NCBI RefSeq assembly: GCF_014651515.1
Contig: NZ_BMXA01000002.1
Location: 558,001-622,000, forward strand
Reading direction: 5' to 3'
DNA length: 64,000 nucleotides
Source of the DNA: Arenicella chitinivorans
GTDB taxonomy: Bacteria; Pseudomonadota; Gammaproteobacteria; Arenicellales; Arenicellaceae
Shown piece by piece: positions 1 to 9,398 of the stretch; position 1 is the stretch's first letter; each line of letters opens with the position of its first letter. The notes beneath the pieces were generated by a model. The model saw only the letters and a list, made by a program, of their open reading frames with translations. It did not search any database and had not been told where the DNA came from. The translations under genes and the position numbers were made by a program.

Positions 1-151
1 TGGTGATGGGAATCAGGATGTCCGCCGCCGCGTGCAATGCAAACACGGCGAGTATGACGAAGATGCCGGTAATTGACACCGACCTTACCACCAGCGCTGA
101 GTCTACATGCGCTGGTGGTGATCCCTGTTTGCGTAAGTCGAGTTCCGTCAT
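1..151 (-). CDS. Probable AI-2E family transporter, N-terminal fragment
   Basis: Partial gene reading leftwards off the window edge. The first 50 codons from the ATG at 151 are open and give a short polar N-terminus followed by a hydrophobic segment (about residues 25-45) ending in AAADILIPIT. A polar leader, then a first helix, then an (I/V)L(I/V)P(I/L) turn is typical of the N-terminus of AI-2E/PerM-family permeases, polytopic inner-membrane proteins of varied export roles. Only the first helix is visible, so the family call is an inference from a short match. It lies 36 bp downstream of the small membrane-protein gene on the same strand and may be cotranscribed with it. Confidence 0.5.
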   Translation of the reverse strand, partial: MTELDLRKQGSPPAHVDSALVVRSVSITGIFVILAVFALHAAADILIPIT

Positions 152-187
152 GAATGTGTATCCTGAGTGAGGTTGTGAGGGCGGCGC

Positions 188-361
188 TTAGGCCGACTTG
201 GGCCCAGCAAAGTACCAGATAATCAATCCGATCAATGGCAGCACCAGCACTAACACCAGCCACAGTAGTTTCTCAACTAATCCGACTTTGGCTCCAAAGA
301 TATTGATAATTGCCCAAAGCGCTAATGCAAGGTGAATGATGGCAAGTATTGTTTCGATCAT
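188..361 (-). CDS. Small two-helix membrane protein, PLDc_N-like
   Basis: 57-residue protein with two transmembrane helices (about residues 3-22 and 29-50) joined by a short GAKVGLVEK loop and ending WYFAGPKSA. The second helix with P-x-I-G-x-I-I-W-Y-F followed by a short polar tail is the signature of the cardiolipin-synthase/phospholipase D N-terminal domain family, which often occurs as small free-standing inner-membrane proteins of unknown role. I chose the ATG at 361 over the longer reading frame (ATG at 397) because an AGGAGA Shine-Dalgarno lies about 9 nt upstream. No catalytic domain follows, so an enzymatic role is unlikely. Confidence 0.7.
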   Translation of the reverse strand: MIETILAIIHLALALWAIINIFGAKVGLVEKLLWLVLVLVLPLIGLIIWYFAGPKSA

Positions 362-568
362 GATTCGTTTCTCCTGTTGAGATAGTCTAAGTATCATGAA
401 CCAAGCATAGAGCGTGCCAGTGCGTGTTTGTGAGCTTTATTTAGATCTTAAGTCTTTGTTTATATTGTGAAGTGTGGCTTTCTAAAACGGGCCGTGCTCG
501 GCTCGCATTCTGATCTCGCTGTGGCGGTTGGTGGATTAGGCACGCAGTGGTTGGGGATTACACACACT

Positions 569-591
569 GCCGCAGGTGAGCTAACTGCGGC
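569..591 (-). terminator. Hairpin at the prmC 3' end
   Basis: Perfect 7-bp inverted repeat GCCGCAG / CTGCGGC with a 9-nt loop, spanning the prmC stop codon. No T-tract follows on the minus strand, so it is at best a weak or Rho-assisted terminator. The rest of 398-580 shows no gene. Confidence 0.3.
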
Positions 592-1429
592 GCCCAGCGG
601 TGCAACGAGGCAGCTCATTGAGATCCGAATGCAGGTGAATTTCGCGGAAGTGATTAAGCGTGAATAAATCTCTGACCGCTTCGGCCTGATCAAAACCATG
701 TTCGACGACTAACCAGCCATTCGGGTGCAGGTAGTCGGGTGCCGATTGAATAATTGATTCTAAGTCGGCCAGACCATTATTGGCTGCCGACAGCGCGCTG
801 TCGGGCTCAAAGCGTAAGTCGCCCTGACTCAAATGGGGGTCACCGGGAGCAACGTATGGCGGATTTGAGGCGATCAAGTCAAAGCGGCCCTCGATCTGCT
901 CAAACCAGTCGCTTTGCAAGAATGTCGCGTTCGTGATGGCGTTACGCTCGGCGTTGTGATTCGCCACGGCCAGAGCGTCGGCCTGTGAGTCGACCGCAAA
1001 CACACTAGCGAGCGGGCGCTCCTTAGCCAATGCCAGGGCGATCGCACCACTGCCGGTCCCGAGGTCGAGTAGCCGAAGTGGCTGATCTGTTGGCAATTTG
1101 TTGAGTGCGCATTCGACCAAGGCCTCGGTGTCTGGGCGCGGTATCAATACGTGTCGGTTAACGGTGAGCGTAAGTGTCCAGAAGTCGCGCTCCCCAATCA
1201 GATACGCGATAGGGGTTCCTTGCTCACGTTGTGCGAGCAAGGCTAGAAACGCTGCGACATGGTTGGTGCTGGCGAACGAATCACTCCATGCAATCAACCA
1301 GGCCATGGATTGGCCGGTAACGTGTTGTAACAGGTATTCAGCGTCGATCCGTGGCGTGTCGCTGCTGTCAAATAGCCGTTGGTAGCCGAGCTCAATCAGC
1401 TGTTTGTAACTGACAGGCTGAGTAGACAT
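581..1429 (-). CDS. prmC: Release factor glutamine methyltransferase PrmC
   Basis: 282 residues, the usual length. It methylates the glutamine of the GGQ motif in RF1 and RF2 using S-adenosylmethionine in the cytoplasm, which speeds translation termination. The N-terminal helical domain (1-90) binds the release factor. The Rossmann methyltransferase domain carries the SAM loop DLGTGSG (122-128) and the catalytic NPPY motif (189-192) that positions the target amide. The start codon overlaps the stop of prfA by one base (TGATG), so enzyme and substrate are translationally coupled in the standard hemA-prfA-prmC order. Confidence 0.97.
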   Translation of the reverse strand: MSTQPVSYKQLIELGYQRLFDSSDTPRIDAEYLLQHVTGQSMAWLIAWSDSFASTNHVAAFLALLAQREQGTPIAYLIGERDFWTLTLTVNRHVLIPRPDTEALVECALNKLPTDQPLRLLDLGTGSGAIALALAKERPLASVFAVDSQADALAVANHNAERNAITNATFLQSDWFEQIEGRFDLIASNPPYVAPGDPHLSQGDLRFEPDSALSAANNGLADLESIIQSAPDYLHPNGWLVVEHGFDQAEAVRDLFTLNHFREIHLHSDLNELPRCTAGRRS

Positions 1430-2520
1430 CAGGCATCGTCGCCCAGCTCTGCTAACAAGTTTGCCTGGTGCTCGGTCGTGAGCGGGTCGACGATCTGACC
1501 GAGGTCACCTGCCAAAATTGCGTCCAGTTTGTACAACGTGAGGTTGATTCGATGGTCCGTGACACGCCCTTGCGGGTAGTTATAAGTGCGAATACGTTCA
1601 GAGCGATCACCACTGCCAACCAGACTTTTTCGAGTCTGTGCTTGCTCTGCCTCCAGTGCCTGACGCTCTGCATCCAAAATCTTAGCTTTGAGCATCGACA
1701 TTGCGCGCGCTTTATTCTTGTGTTGTGAACGTTCGTCCTGACATTCCACCACAGTGCCAGTAGGCAAGTGTGTAAGTCGAACTGCAGAGTCCGTTTTATT
1801 CACGTGCTGCCCGCCGGAGCCAGACGCACGATACGTGTCGATCCGCAGATCGCTTGGGTTGATCTCCATGTCATCGTCCACATTATCTGCTTCTGGCAAG
1901 ATAGCCACAGTGCAGGCGGAGGTGTGAACCCGCCCCTGAGTCTCAGTCTCGGGCACACGTTGAACTCGGTGTGCCCCTGATTCAAACTTCAGTTTGGAAT
2001 ACGCACCGTGACCTTCAATTCGCGAAATGATTTCTTTGTAGCCGCCATGCTCGCCGAGGTTTTTACTCAGGACTTCCACACGCCATTTTTGAGATTCGGC
2101 ATACGACTGATACATTTTGAAGAGGTCGCCAGAAAATATTGCGGCTTCATCCCCACCAGTACCGGCACGAATTTCCAAAAAGATATTGTTGTCGTCATTG
2201 GGGTCCTTCGGCAACAACAGCTTCTGCAGGTCAGCGAGCAGCACTTCTTGCCGCCCTTTGATCTCCTGCAACTCATCGTGCGCCATTTTGCGCATTTCTT
2301 TGTCGTCTTCCTCAAGCATCATTTGCGCAGCCTCGGCGTCGTCTTCCAAACCTTTGTACTCAAGGTAGTTTTCAATCACCGGGCCGATTTCTGATAACTC
2401 AATACTGAGCTTGCGGAAGTGATTCTGGTCACTCATGGTTTCTGGTTGTGATAGGAGGGCGTTCAGTTCCTCCTGACGGTCCACCAGGTTTTCTAATTTG
2501 AAGCGTATCGAATCTTTCAC
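1429..2520 (-). CDS. prfA: Peptide chain release factor 1
   Basis: 363 residues. RF1 recognises UAA and UAG stop codons and triggers peptidyl-tRNA hydrolysis on the ribosome. The catalytic GGQ is at 236-238 within GSGGQHVN. The stop-codon-reading tripeptide region reads P190-E-T, matching the P-x-T of RF1 rather than the SPF of RF2. It lies 39 bp downstream of hemA and runs directly into prmC with a one-base overlap, the conserved proteobacterial operon. Confidence 0.98.
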   Translation of the reverse strand: MKDSIRFKLENLVDRQEELNALLSQPETMSDQNHFRKLSIELSEIGPVIENYLEYKGLEDDAEAAQMMLEEDDKEMRKMAHDELQEIKGRQEVLLADLQKLLLPKDPNDDNNIFLEIRAGTGGDEAAIFSGDLFKMYQSYAESQKWRVEVLSKNLGEHGGYKEIISRIEGHGAYSKLKFESGAHRVQRVPETETQGRVHTSACTVAILPEADNVDDDMEINPSDLRIDTYRASGSGGQHVNKTDSAVRLTHLPTGTVVECQDERSQHKNKARAMSMLKAKILDAERQALEAEQAQTRKSLVGSGDRSERIRTYNYPQGRVTDHRINLTLYKLDAILAGDLGQIVDPLTTEHQANLLAELGDDA

Positions 2521-2559
2521 AAAGTGTTCTCTTAAAAGGGTTTTATTATTGTTATGCGA

Positions 2560-3810
2560 TTACTTTCTGCGATCCAGTCCAAACAGCTCACGCGTTGCTT
2601 CCAATAAGCGGTCGTCGTGCTTTTGACGGAGTGATTCAGTCGGGTGGTGCATAAATTTCTGCGACAAAGCATGGGCAAAGTGCTCTAACACCTTGCTGGG
2701 GTCATCACCTGCCTGCAAACGACGTTGAGCTGCCTCCAATTCGCCTTGTGTGATTTGGCTAGTGCGGTCACGAAGCTGGCGTAAGGTTGGGATCGACTGG
2801 AGATTATCAAACCAATGCATAAAGTTGAGAGTATGTTGCTCGACAATTTTTTCGGCTTCCAGTGCTGCAGATTGTCGTGATTTCAGGTTCTCATTGACCA
2901 CCTGGTTCAGGTCATCCACGGTATAAAGATACACGTTGTTTAGGTTGCCGACTTCGGCTTCTACGTCACGTGGGACGGCTAAGTCGACCACAAACATTGG
3001 ATTGTTTCGACGTTTCTTCAATGCGCTTTCAAAAGCGCCTTTTCCAAGGATTGGCAGCGTGCTGGCTGTGGAACTAAAGACCATGTCGGCGTCTGGAAGG
3101 CGGGTCGGTAATTCATGCAGGGATATCACCGTAGCACCGAATTCGGCAGCCAGTCCGGCAGCACGTGATACCGTGCGATTCGCGATGATGATGTTGCGCA
3201 CACCCTGCGCATAAAGGTGACGGCAAGTCAGCTCAATGGTTTCGCCTGCACCGATCAGCAACACTGTTTGTTTTGAAATGTCAGAGAATATCTGCTTCGA
3301 TAAAGCCACCGCTGCGTAAGCCACAGAAACCGCATGACTGCCAATATGGGTGCTGGTACGAACTTCCTTAGCGACGGAAAACGTGTGTTGAAACAGCCGA
3401 TTCAGAACTTTTCCGGTGGTGCCGTTTTTGTGCGCAGTCGCAAAGGCAGTTTTCATTTGTCCTAAGATTTGCGGTTCGCCAATAACCATGGAGTCCAGTC
3501 CGGAAGCAACTCGAAACGCGTGACGTACTGCTTGATGGTCCGGCAGTGTATACAGAAACGGATTCACCTGATCCGGGTTTAAAGCGTGATAGTTACACAG
3601 CCAGTGACGAACGGCATCGATTTTTGGGTCCGAGACGTGGCAATACACTTCCGTTCGATTGCAGGTCGATAGAATAGTGGCTTCTTCGATGTCGGTCTGT
3701 TTTGCGATGTCGGCCAGCGCTTCGTCCAGGTGCTCGGCCGCGAAGGCCGCGCGTTCGCGCACCTCAACGGGAGCAGTGGTGTGATTTAGGCCTACGGATA
3801 ATACGTGCAT
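2560..3810 (-). CDS. hemA: Glutamyl-tRNA reductase HemA
   Basis: 416 residues, normal length. It reduces glutamyl-tRNA(Glu) to glutamate-1-semialdehyde with NADPH, the first committed step of C5-pathway tetrapyrrole synthesis. The catalytic domain carries STCNRTEVY with the nucleophilic Cys50. The NADPH domain has the IGAGE glycine motif, and a helical dimerisation domain follows. The ATG at 3810 begins MHVLSVGLNHTTAPVEVRE, the canonical HemA N-terminus. It is the first gene of the hemA-prfA-prmC run. In some relatives lolB is divergent from hemA; here a polytopic protein is inserted and lolB lies 3.7 kb away on the other strand. Confidence 0.97.
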   Translation of the reverse strand: MHVLSVGLNHTTAPVEVRERAAFAAEHLDEALADIAKQTDIEEATILSTCNRTEVYCHVSDPKIDAVRHWLCNYHALNPDQVNPFLYTLPDHQAVRHAFRVASGLDSMVIGEPQILGQMKTAFATAHKNGTTGKVLNRLFQHTFSVAKEVRTSTHIGSHAVSVAYAAVALSKQIFSDISKQTVLLIGAGETIELTCRHLYAQGVRNIIIANRTVSRAAGLAAEFGATVISLHELPTRLPDADMVFSSTASTLPILGKGAFESALKKRRNNPMFVVDLAVPRDVEAEVGNLNNVYLYTVDDLNQVVNENLKSRQSAALEAEKIVEQHTLNFMHWFDNLQSIPTLRQLRDRTSQITQGELEAAQRRLQAGDDPSKVLEHFAHALSQKFMHHPTESLRQKHDDRLLEATRELFGLDRRK

Positions 3811-3917
3811 GATCAGTATTGTGTCGGGGCAACGACCCCGATAGTTGCACGCATTTTACCTTGTTTTGAGCGCTTTTACCTACCAGATCGTTATCATTTA
3901 CTTAGCTTATCAACCCG

Positions 3918-5552
3918 CTAGAACAGCTGCTCTTCGGGTGCTGACTGGAATGCGGTGAGCAACTCACGAATAGCGCTTGGCCACAGTAGGGTGGTGCAAA
4001 TGAGAATTACCAGTGCGCAGCCAACAAAAACGATCTGCCCTGCGAGTGCCCAGTATAAAATTACCAGACAGGCTTGGATGTACCCTGTGACAATTAAGAG
4101 GCCGCACACGCCGGCATAGATCTTGCGTCGACCTGAGGGTGCTTGCGATAGTGTCATGCCAAGCATTAAGTGTGTAAACAGAACCCAGCCGAGCATGCCA
4201 ATGAGCAGCCATACCTGCAGGCTGATGCCATGCGCAATGAAATAGGCTGTGGCGATGAAGATAAGAATTGCTTGTGGGATCTTAGCTTCTAATACCAGGG
4301 AGGTCAGGGTCGCTGGCTCGCGCTCTTCCAGGCTCAATTGGTCGGCACACATCAACATAAAGCTAAACCCGGTAAAACACAGCGCTGCCAGCAACAGCGT
4401 ATGCATTACGCTACCTGTCTCGGCTTGATCGTGTACCAAATTTAGAATCGTGGTAATGCTCAAGTTGAGCTGATCGAGTATGTTAAGCGATGCAGTCCAC
4501 TCGATATAGTGTGTTTTCCACGCGCCAATTCCAATCGCCGCGGCCAAGCTCAGTATCAGCAAAATCAAGAACGCCAAGTGTATGAAGCTGCCAAATTGCA
4601 AGCGATAGAATTGCTGCTTCGAGTGTGCAGTGCTGTTCTCTTCTTCGATCAATAGACGGATTAATAATGCCGAGAAACCGGCAAAAACAAACAGAGAAAT
4701 ACTAACGAATAATGGGAGGCCCTCACTCCGGACCTGTGCGCTGTTCATTGGGGCATCCAGCAGCGGCGCTTGCCAGACAATGGTGACGCAAACGATAATC
4801 ACCAGCAGACAAATGATTAATCCGGCCAGTGACGACAGATCCTGTTTAAAACCCTGATTTTGTTCCAATTGTAGAATCGCCACGATTAAAACCGCCGCGA
4901 TCACGGTCGGGTTGTTAAATCTTAGCCAACTCAGTGTGTCACCAAAGGGAGCCCAGTCGCCGTAGATAGAGAAGCCAAGCCGGTCGCTCATTGCCAGGCC
5001 CATGCCTAATAGGACAAGACCGGATACAATACGCGCTATCGTTGGAAAGCTAGTGCTAGGGTGTCGCCACAGGGCTCGCGCTGGGAGCAGAAACAAAATC
5101 GCAAACAGCAGGCCGGATTGTCGGTCGATCAGCGTGGCCATCAGTGCAGTAACCACCGCCATCGATACAAGGAAGAAGGCTTGAATCAGGCCTTGCTCAA
5201 TACCCGCATGTAGTGGTTTCTGAGCACGCAACAGGTGATCAGCAACACCGAGTTCAGTAGATTGTGCGCTATATTGTAGGTGGCATAGCGATTCAATCAG
5301 TAAGTGAAAGGCTAGCAACCACATGACAGCGGGTCCCCAGCCCCAAAATAAAAGTAAGCTGGTCGCTGGCAAACTCACAAAAAAGGCGCTGCTGCCCAGA
5401 TTACGTAGTAACTTTCCGCCGAAAAAGCCCGCGACCGTTACCTTTCCGTCGTGTGCAGCGAAGCTGTGCTTGCTGATACTGCGCACCAAGCTCAAGTAGC
5501 CAAAAGCGATAAAGCCTAGTGCGGCTAATAGAATTGTGATGCTAGTCGGCAT
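3918..5552 (-). CDS. Polytopic inner-membrane protein, possible diverged CstA relative
   Basis: 544 residues, almost wholly hydrophobic, with around 13-14 predicted helices and short loops. I do not recognise the family with confidence. A region near residues 70-110 (W-GPAVMWLLAFHLLIES, then QYSAQ) and one near 200-215 (DWAPFGDTLSWLRF) resemble the spacing in CstA-type peptide/pyruvate transporters, where a P-x-M-I-W-L-L-A helix and a W-A-P-Y segment occur, but the conserved loop motifs of CstA are weak or missing. If related, it is a degenerate member and transport is only an inference. It is divergent from the TPR lipoprotein gene across 119 bp and lies 107 bp upstream of hemA on the same strand. 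Confidence 0.6.
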   Translation of the reverse strand: MPTSITILLAALGFIAFGYLSLVRSISKHSFAAHDGKVTVAGFFGGKLLRNLGSSAFFVSLPATSLLLFWGWGPAVMWLLAFHLLIESLCHLQYSAQSTELGVADHLLRAQKPLHAGIEQGLIQAFFLVSMAVVTALMATLIDRQSGLLFAILFLLPARALWRHPSTSFPTIARIVSGLVLLGMGLAMSDRLGFSIYGDWAPFGDTLSWLRFNNPTVIAAVLIVAILQLEQNQGFKQDLSSLAGLIICLLVIIVCVTIVWQAPLLDAPMNSAQVRSEGLPLFVSISLFVFAGFSALLIRLLIEEENSTAHSKQQFYRLQFGSFIHLAFLILLILSLAAAIGIGAWKTHYIEWTASLNILDQLNLSITTILNLVHDQAETGSVMHTLLLAALCFTGFSFMLMCADQLSLEEREPATLTSLVLEAKIPQAILIFIATAYFIAHGISLQVWLLIGMLGWVLFTHLMLGMTLSQAPSGRRKIYAGVCGLLIVTGYIQACLVILYWALAGQIVFVGCALVILICTTLLWPSAIRELLTAFQSAPEEQLF

Positions 5553-5595
5553 GGTGGATCTGCAACTTTACAAGTTAGTAAGGTGAAGATTGTAG

Positions 5596-5626
5596 TTACT
5601 CAGCCTGTTAAAGTTAAGTATATAAT
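5596..5626 (+). promoter_or_regulatory. Possible sigma-70 promoter for the TPR-lolB-ispE genes
   Basis: A perfect TATAAT at 5621-5626 lies 45 bp upstream of the ATG at 5672, in the gap between divergent genes. The upstream TTACTC (5596-5601) is a poor -35 with a long spacer, so only the -10 is convincing. Confidence 0.35.
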
Positions 5627-5671
5627 TGTCGTTAAAGCACACCAGAGTGCCTCCAAGGATACCGTCACCCG

Positions 5672-7492
5672 ATGTCGAACACGTTTACTTTGCCCAAATT
5701 TACCGCTACTTTCATTCGATCAATCACCTGTGGTGTGATTGGTGTAAGTATGTTGGGTTGTGCTAGCACTGCCTTGAAGCCGGACCAAACGGCCGCGCCA
5801 GATGAGGTGATACAAGCAAACCCCGATCAAGTCCGAGTCATACCAGATCATGAGCTGGCGCAGGACCCCGCACTGCCAAAGCTTGACCTTGATGCAGCGT
5901 TGTTGGAAAAGCTGCTGGTGATGAATCTGGCCTCGTTTGTTGGCGATTGGGAACAAGCTACGCGCAATGCGCAGCAGGCGGCGAATACCACACAGGATTA
6001 TCGTGTGGCACGCTTGGCGACCATGCTGGCGATGCGCAAAGATGACTATCGAGCCGCTGCTGAAATGGCACGATTGTGGCATGAACTGAAACCGAGCAGT
6101 GTCGATGCGCATAATATGCTGTTGATGGCATTGGTCGGGTCCGGTCAGACATCTGAAGCTATCGACGTAATCGAAGCGGCGTTAGATGAGCGTGACATTG
6201 ACGAATATGTAAAACAGCTCGCAGCGCTGTTAGTGCGACAAAAAAATGATGTGTCCGGGTTCGCCATCGCCAGCTATTTAGTCGAGGAGAATCCGAACTC
6301 TGCCCAGGTTTTATTGAGTTCCGCTTACGTGGCCGAATCTTTCAATTTGATGGAAGCCGCTCAGGCGTGGGTCGATCAGGCGCTCAATTTGCGCCCGAGA
6401 TGGGATCTGGCGGCCCAGATGAAGGCAAATTTACTGTATTCAGAGGAGCGTCTCGATGAACGGGCGGCGTTCATTGCACAATTTGTAGAAAATAACCCGC
6501 GCTCGATCGCAATGCGTATTAATCACGCGGCGGAGTTAGCACGCGCCGAAAAATTCGCCGAGGCCTACGCTTTAATGAAAGCAGTGCTGAAAGACGCCCC
6601 CGACAACGTGGGCGCACTGCAATATGCAGGTGCGTTGGCTGAAGTTATGGAGGAGCCGAATAAGGCGCAGAATTATTATCGACGGGTGCTGCAGTATGAG
6701 CCGAACAACGATGATGTGCGGTGGTCGCTTGCACGAATGGCAGCGTCTCGCGGTCAGTATGCCAAAGCCGAACGGTTTTTTCGCGACATACAGCAGTCGG
6801 ACATGCTGTTTCGTGCTCAGATCCAGGTAGCAAATATGCGCTTTGAAACCGACGGTGTGGACGCGGCCGTGGAGTATCTATGGGGATTGGAGCCGACCAC
6901 CAACGAAGAGTGGTTGGAGCTGGTTGAGACACGGCACTTTCTGTTGATGCGTGCTTTCCGTTACGAAGAGGCGCTGGGATACATCAACGAAGCCATCGTG
7001 TATGTGCCAAATCATGTCGACCTGTTGTATGCGCGCTCGCTGGTGGCCGCTGAACTGGATCGCGTACCGATGGCCGAACAGGACCTGCGCGCGGTATTAG
7101 CGCAACAGCCCAAGCACGCGAATGCGCTAAACGCACTGGGTTACACCTTGGCAGATCGTACTGATCGTTTTCAAGAAGCGCGAGACCTCATCGAACAGGC
7201 ATTAGCGTTGCGACCCAATGACGCGCATATTCTGGACAGCATGGGTTGGGTGTTATACCGAATGGGAGAATACCCTCAGGCGATCACTTATTTGGAGCGT
7301 GCCTATGCGATCAGTCCTGAGGTCGAAATTGCCGCGCACTTGGGTGAGGTGTTATGGGAGGCTGGTGAGCAAGAGCGGGCTACGTTACTGTGGGAGCAAT
7401 CGTTTCGAGAGCACAGTGACAATCCGTTGCTGAATAAAACGCTCAAACGATATGGGATTCAGTTTCCATCCAATACGGTATCGAAGCAATAA
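5672..7492 (+). CDS. TPR-repeat outer-membrane-type lipoprotein
   Basis: 606 residues. The signal peptide ends in SMLGC, predicting lipidation at Cys30. The rest is a long chain of tetratricopeptide repeats; clear TPR units include the segments around 335-370 (EPNKAQNYYRRVLQYEPN), 460-500 and 510-570 (AITYLERAYAISPE). TPR solenoids mediate protein-protein contacts. A TPR lipoprotein directly upstream of lolB is a common gammaproteobacterial arrangement, which suggests, but does not prove, a scaffold role in envelope assembly. The gap to lolB is a single base, so the two are almost certainly cotranscribed. Confidence 0.85.
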   Translation: MSNTFTLPKFTATFIRSITCGVIGVSMLGCASTALKPDQTAAPDEVIQANPDQVRVIPDHELAQDPALPKLDLDAALLEKLLVMNLASFVGDWEQATRNAQQAANTTQDYRVARLATMLAMRKDDYRAAAEMARLWHELKPSSVDAHNMLLMALVGSGQTSEAIDVIEAALDERDIDEYVKQLAALLVRQKNDVSGFAIASYLVEENPNSAQVLLSSAYVAESFNLMEAAQAWVDQALNLRPRWDLAAQMKANLLYSEERLDERAAFIAQFVENNPRSIAMRINHAAELARAEKFAEAYALMKAVLKDAPDNVGALQYAGALAEVMEEPNKAQNYYRRVLQYEPNNDDVRWSLARMAASRGQYAKAERFFRDIQQSDMLFRAQIQVANMRFETDGVDAAVEYLWGLEPTTNEEWLELVETRHFLLMRAFRYEEALGYINEAIVYVPNHVDLLYARSLVAAELDRVPMAEQDLRAVLAQQPKHANALNALGYTLADRTDRFQEARDLIEQALALRPNDAHILDSMGWVLYRMGEYPQAITYLERAYAISPEVEIAAHLGEVLWEAGEQERATLLWEQSFREHSDNPLLNKTLKRYGIQFPSNTVSKQ

Positions 7493-7493
7493 T

Positions 7494-8129
7494 ATGATTC
7501 AGATGAATAGCGCTGGTAGAATTTTAGCGCTCAGTGGTATTTTATTGTTGAGTGCCTGCACCTCTCTGCCGTCTGTCCCAGGTGACAATTCACAGGCATG
7601 GTCGCGTGACAAACAGTTTTTTAGTACCGCATTAGAACATCATGATCAGCGTTTGAGTTGGCGTTATAACGCCAAAGTTGGCGTGCGCACACCCAAAGCG
7701 AACGAGAACGCTAATTTGGTATGGCAGCGAGATGACGATTCGCACAGGGTTCGACTCTACGGACCGCTGGGTGCGGGCGCTGTGGTTATCGATTTTGACT
7801 CAAAAGGTGTGGTTGTTAGTGACAACAAAGGTGAGGTGCATCGAGGTCGGAGTGCTGAGCGACTGCTGAATCGAATTGTTGGGTGGCCGATTCCGTTGGA
7901 AGCACTGACCTTTTGGCTCTTTGCCCTGCCGAACCCCGCAGCAGTCTATCAGTATCAGTTGAGCGATGATGGGCGTGTGTCAGCGCTACGCCAACAGGGC
8001 TGGGAAATTCGCTATTCCGCGTACCGGCAATTTGAGAATGGCGACTGGTTACCCCGAAAAGTGGTGGCTCGCAAACCAGTTCGCGAAGGCGAAGTTGTTG
8101 TGCGTCTGGTGAGCAAGTCGTGGCAATAG
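7494..8129 (+). CDS. lolB: Outer-membrane lipoprotein receptor LolB
   Basis: 211 residues. LolB accepts lipoproteins from the periplasmic carrier LolA and inserts them into the outer membrane, and is itself a lipoprotein. The signal peptide ends in LLLSAC, predicting lipidation at Cys22. The mature part has the LolB order: a RLSWRYNAKVGV strand, a VRLYGPLGAGAVVIDF hydrophobic hairpin, then a WPIPLEALTFWL segment. The start at 7494 comes one base after the preceding stop; an internal ATG at 7503 is also possible. It overlaps ispE by 10 bases. Confidence 0.93.
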   Translation: MIQMNSAGRILALSGILLLSACTSLPSVPGDNSQAWSRDKQFFSTALEHHDQRLSWRYNAKVGVRTPKANENANLVWQRDDDSHRVRLYGPLGAGAVVIDFDSKGVVVSDNKGEVHRGRSAERLLNRIVGWPIPLEALTFWLFALPNPAAVYQYQLSDDGRVSALRQQGWEIRYSAYRQFENGDWLPRKVVARKPVREGEVVVRLVSKSWQ

Positions 8130-8998
8130 ATACCGATAATCGCACCTGGCCTGCACCCGCCAAGATAAATCTGTTTTTGCACGTAACTGGTAAGCGTTCG
8201 GACGGGTATCATGATTTGCAAACCGTGTTCCAGTTTCTGGATTACGGCGACGAGTTGCGTTTCACGATCACTGACAATGGTGCGATTACTCGAGGCTACG
8301 ATCTAGGATTCGCTTTGGAGTCTGATCTCTGTCTGCGGGCAGCAAACTTGTTGAAGCCCTTAGTAACAAATAATTTGGGTGTGCATATCGATATGATTAA
8401 GCGTCTGCCAATGGGGGGCGGTCTGGGCGGCGGCAGTTCTGACGCAGCCACGGTGCTGTTGGCGCTTAATTCTTTGTGGAAGCTTGGATTAACTCGCACG
8501 CAACTGGCAGACATAGGGTTACAGCTGGGCGCTGATGTGCCGGTTTTTGTTCACGGTCACGCGGCTTGGGCAGAGGGAATCGGTGAGCTATTAACGCCGC
8601 TTCGATTGCAAGAGCCCTGGTATCTGGTTTTAATCCCGCCTGTGTCGGTGTCAACAGGTGAAATTTTTTCCAATAAACATTTGACAGCGACCCCTCAGAT
8701 GAAGAAAATACGCGCTCTCGATGAAGGCGACGATGTGATTGACATTGAAACCTTGTTATCACTTGGAGATAACCAGCTCGAACCGATTGTTCGCGCTGAG
8801 TATCCAGAGGTGAATAACGTACTCGAGTGGCTTGGTCAACATGGTAATCCGCGTATGACTGGGTCTGGGGGCTGTGTTTTTATGGCGCTCAGTTCTCAGC
8901 AACAGGGCTTGCAGTTGTTGGCCGACAAGCCTCTAAATACAGCTGGCTTCGTTGCCAAAGGGATGAATATTCACCCTTTATTGATGTCGGAAGCATAA
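8120..8998 (+). CDS. ispE: 4-diphosphocytidyl-2-C-methyl-D-erythritol kinase IspE
   Basis: 292 residues. It phosphorylates CDP-methylerythritol with ATP in the non-mevalonate isoprenoid pathway. The N-terminal substrate loop PAPAKINLFLHV and the GHMP-kinase phosphate loop PMGGGLGGGSSDAA (97-110) are intact, and the C-terminal GHMP motif MTGSGGCVF is present. Translation starts at GTG 8120 inside the end of lolB, with a 10-base overlap that implies coupling. The lolB-ispE-tRNA-Gln-prs order is conserved in Pseudomonas and relatives. Confidence 0.96.
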   Translation: MAIDTDNRTWPAPAKINLFLHVTGKRSDGYHDLQTVFQFLDYGDELRFTITDNGAITRGYDLGFALESDLCLRAANLLKPLVTNNLGVHIDMIKRLPMGGGLGGGSSDAATVLLALNSLWKLGLTRTQLADIGLQLGADVPVFVHGHAAWAEGIGELLTPLRLQEPWYLVLIPPVSVSTGEIFSNKHLTATPQMKKIRALDEGDDVIDIETLLSLGDNQLEPIVRAEYPEVNNVLEWLGQHGNPRMTGSGGCVFMALSSQQQGLQLLADKPLNTAGFVAKGMNIHPLLMSEA

Positions 8999-9127
8999 AC
9001 TTTCAGCATTGAAACGACGTAGTCAGAATACGTACACTCAATACCATCAATTTTGAGCGTCAAGTCAGCATCGGCTGATCGTGTATCGAGAGGCTGTGAC
9101 AAGCTCGAAATTGGATGACTCCGATAC

Positions 9128-9203
9128 TGGGGTGTGGCCAAGCGGTTAAGGCACCGGATTTTGATTCCGGCATTCGAAGGTTCGAATCCTTCCACCCCAG
9201 CCA
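9128..9203 (+). tRNA. tRNA-Gln (anticodon TTG)
   Basis: 76-nt cloverleaf. Acceptor arms TGGGGTG / CACCCCA pair fully, the discriminator is G and CCA is encoded. The anticodon stem is CCGGA / TCCGG with loop TTTTGAT, giving anticodon TTG, which reads CAA and, by wobble, CAG. The T arm contains GGTTCGAATCC. It closely resembles the E. coli glutamine tRNA and sits between ispE and prs. The rest of 8999-9398 shows no gene. Confidence 0.97.
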
Positions 9204-9398
9204 TCCATCTCGCTGCTTTGATGTAAGTTTGCGGTAATTCCTGATTATTCGATCCGCCACTAGACTGGTCAATAGTGTGGACCCGCTTTAACGATTCGAG
9301 GCACAGGCTTCGAGACTTCCGGGCGATTTAAGTTTCTCGAACCGGTCTGATATTATCCCTAGTCTAAAAAGCATCATAATTACGAGAGCGAGGTCACT

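Noticed and set aside
2008-2394. 128-codon plus-strand ORF
   Set aside because: Antisense within prfA, which is strongly conserved and complete.
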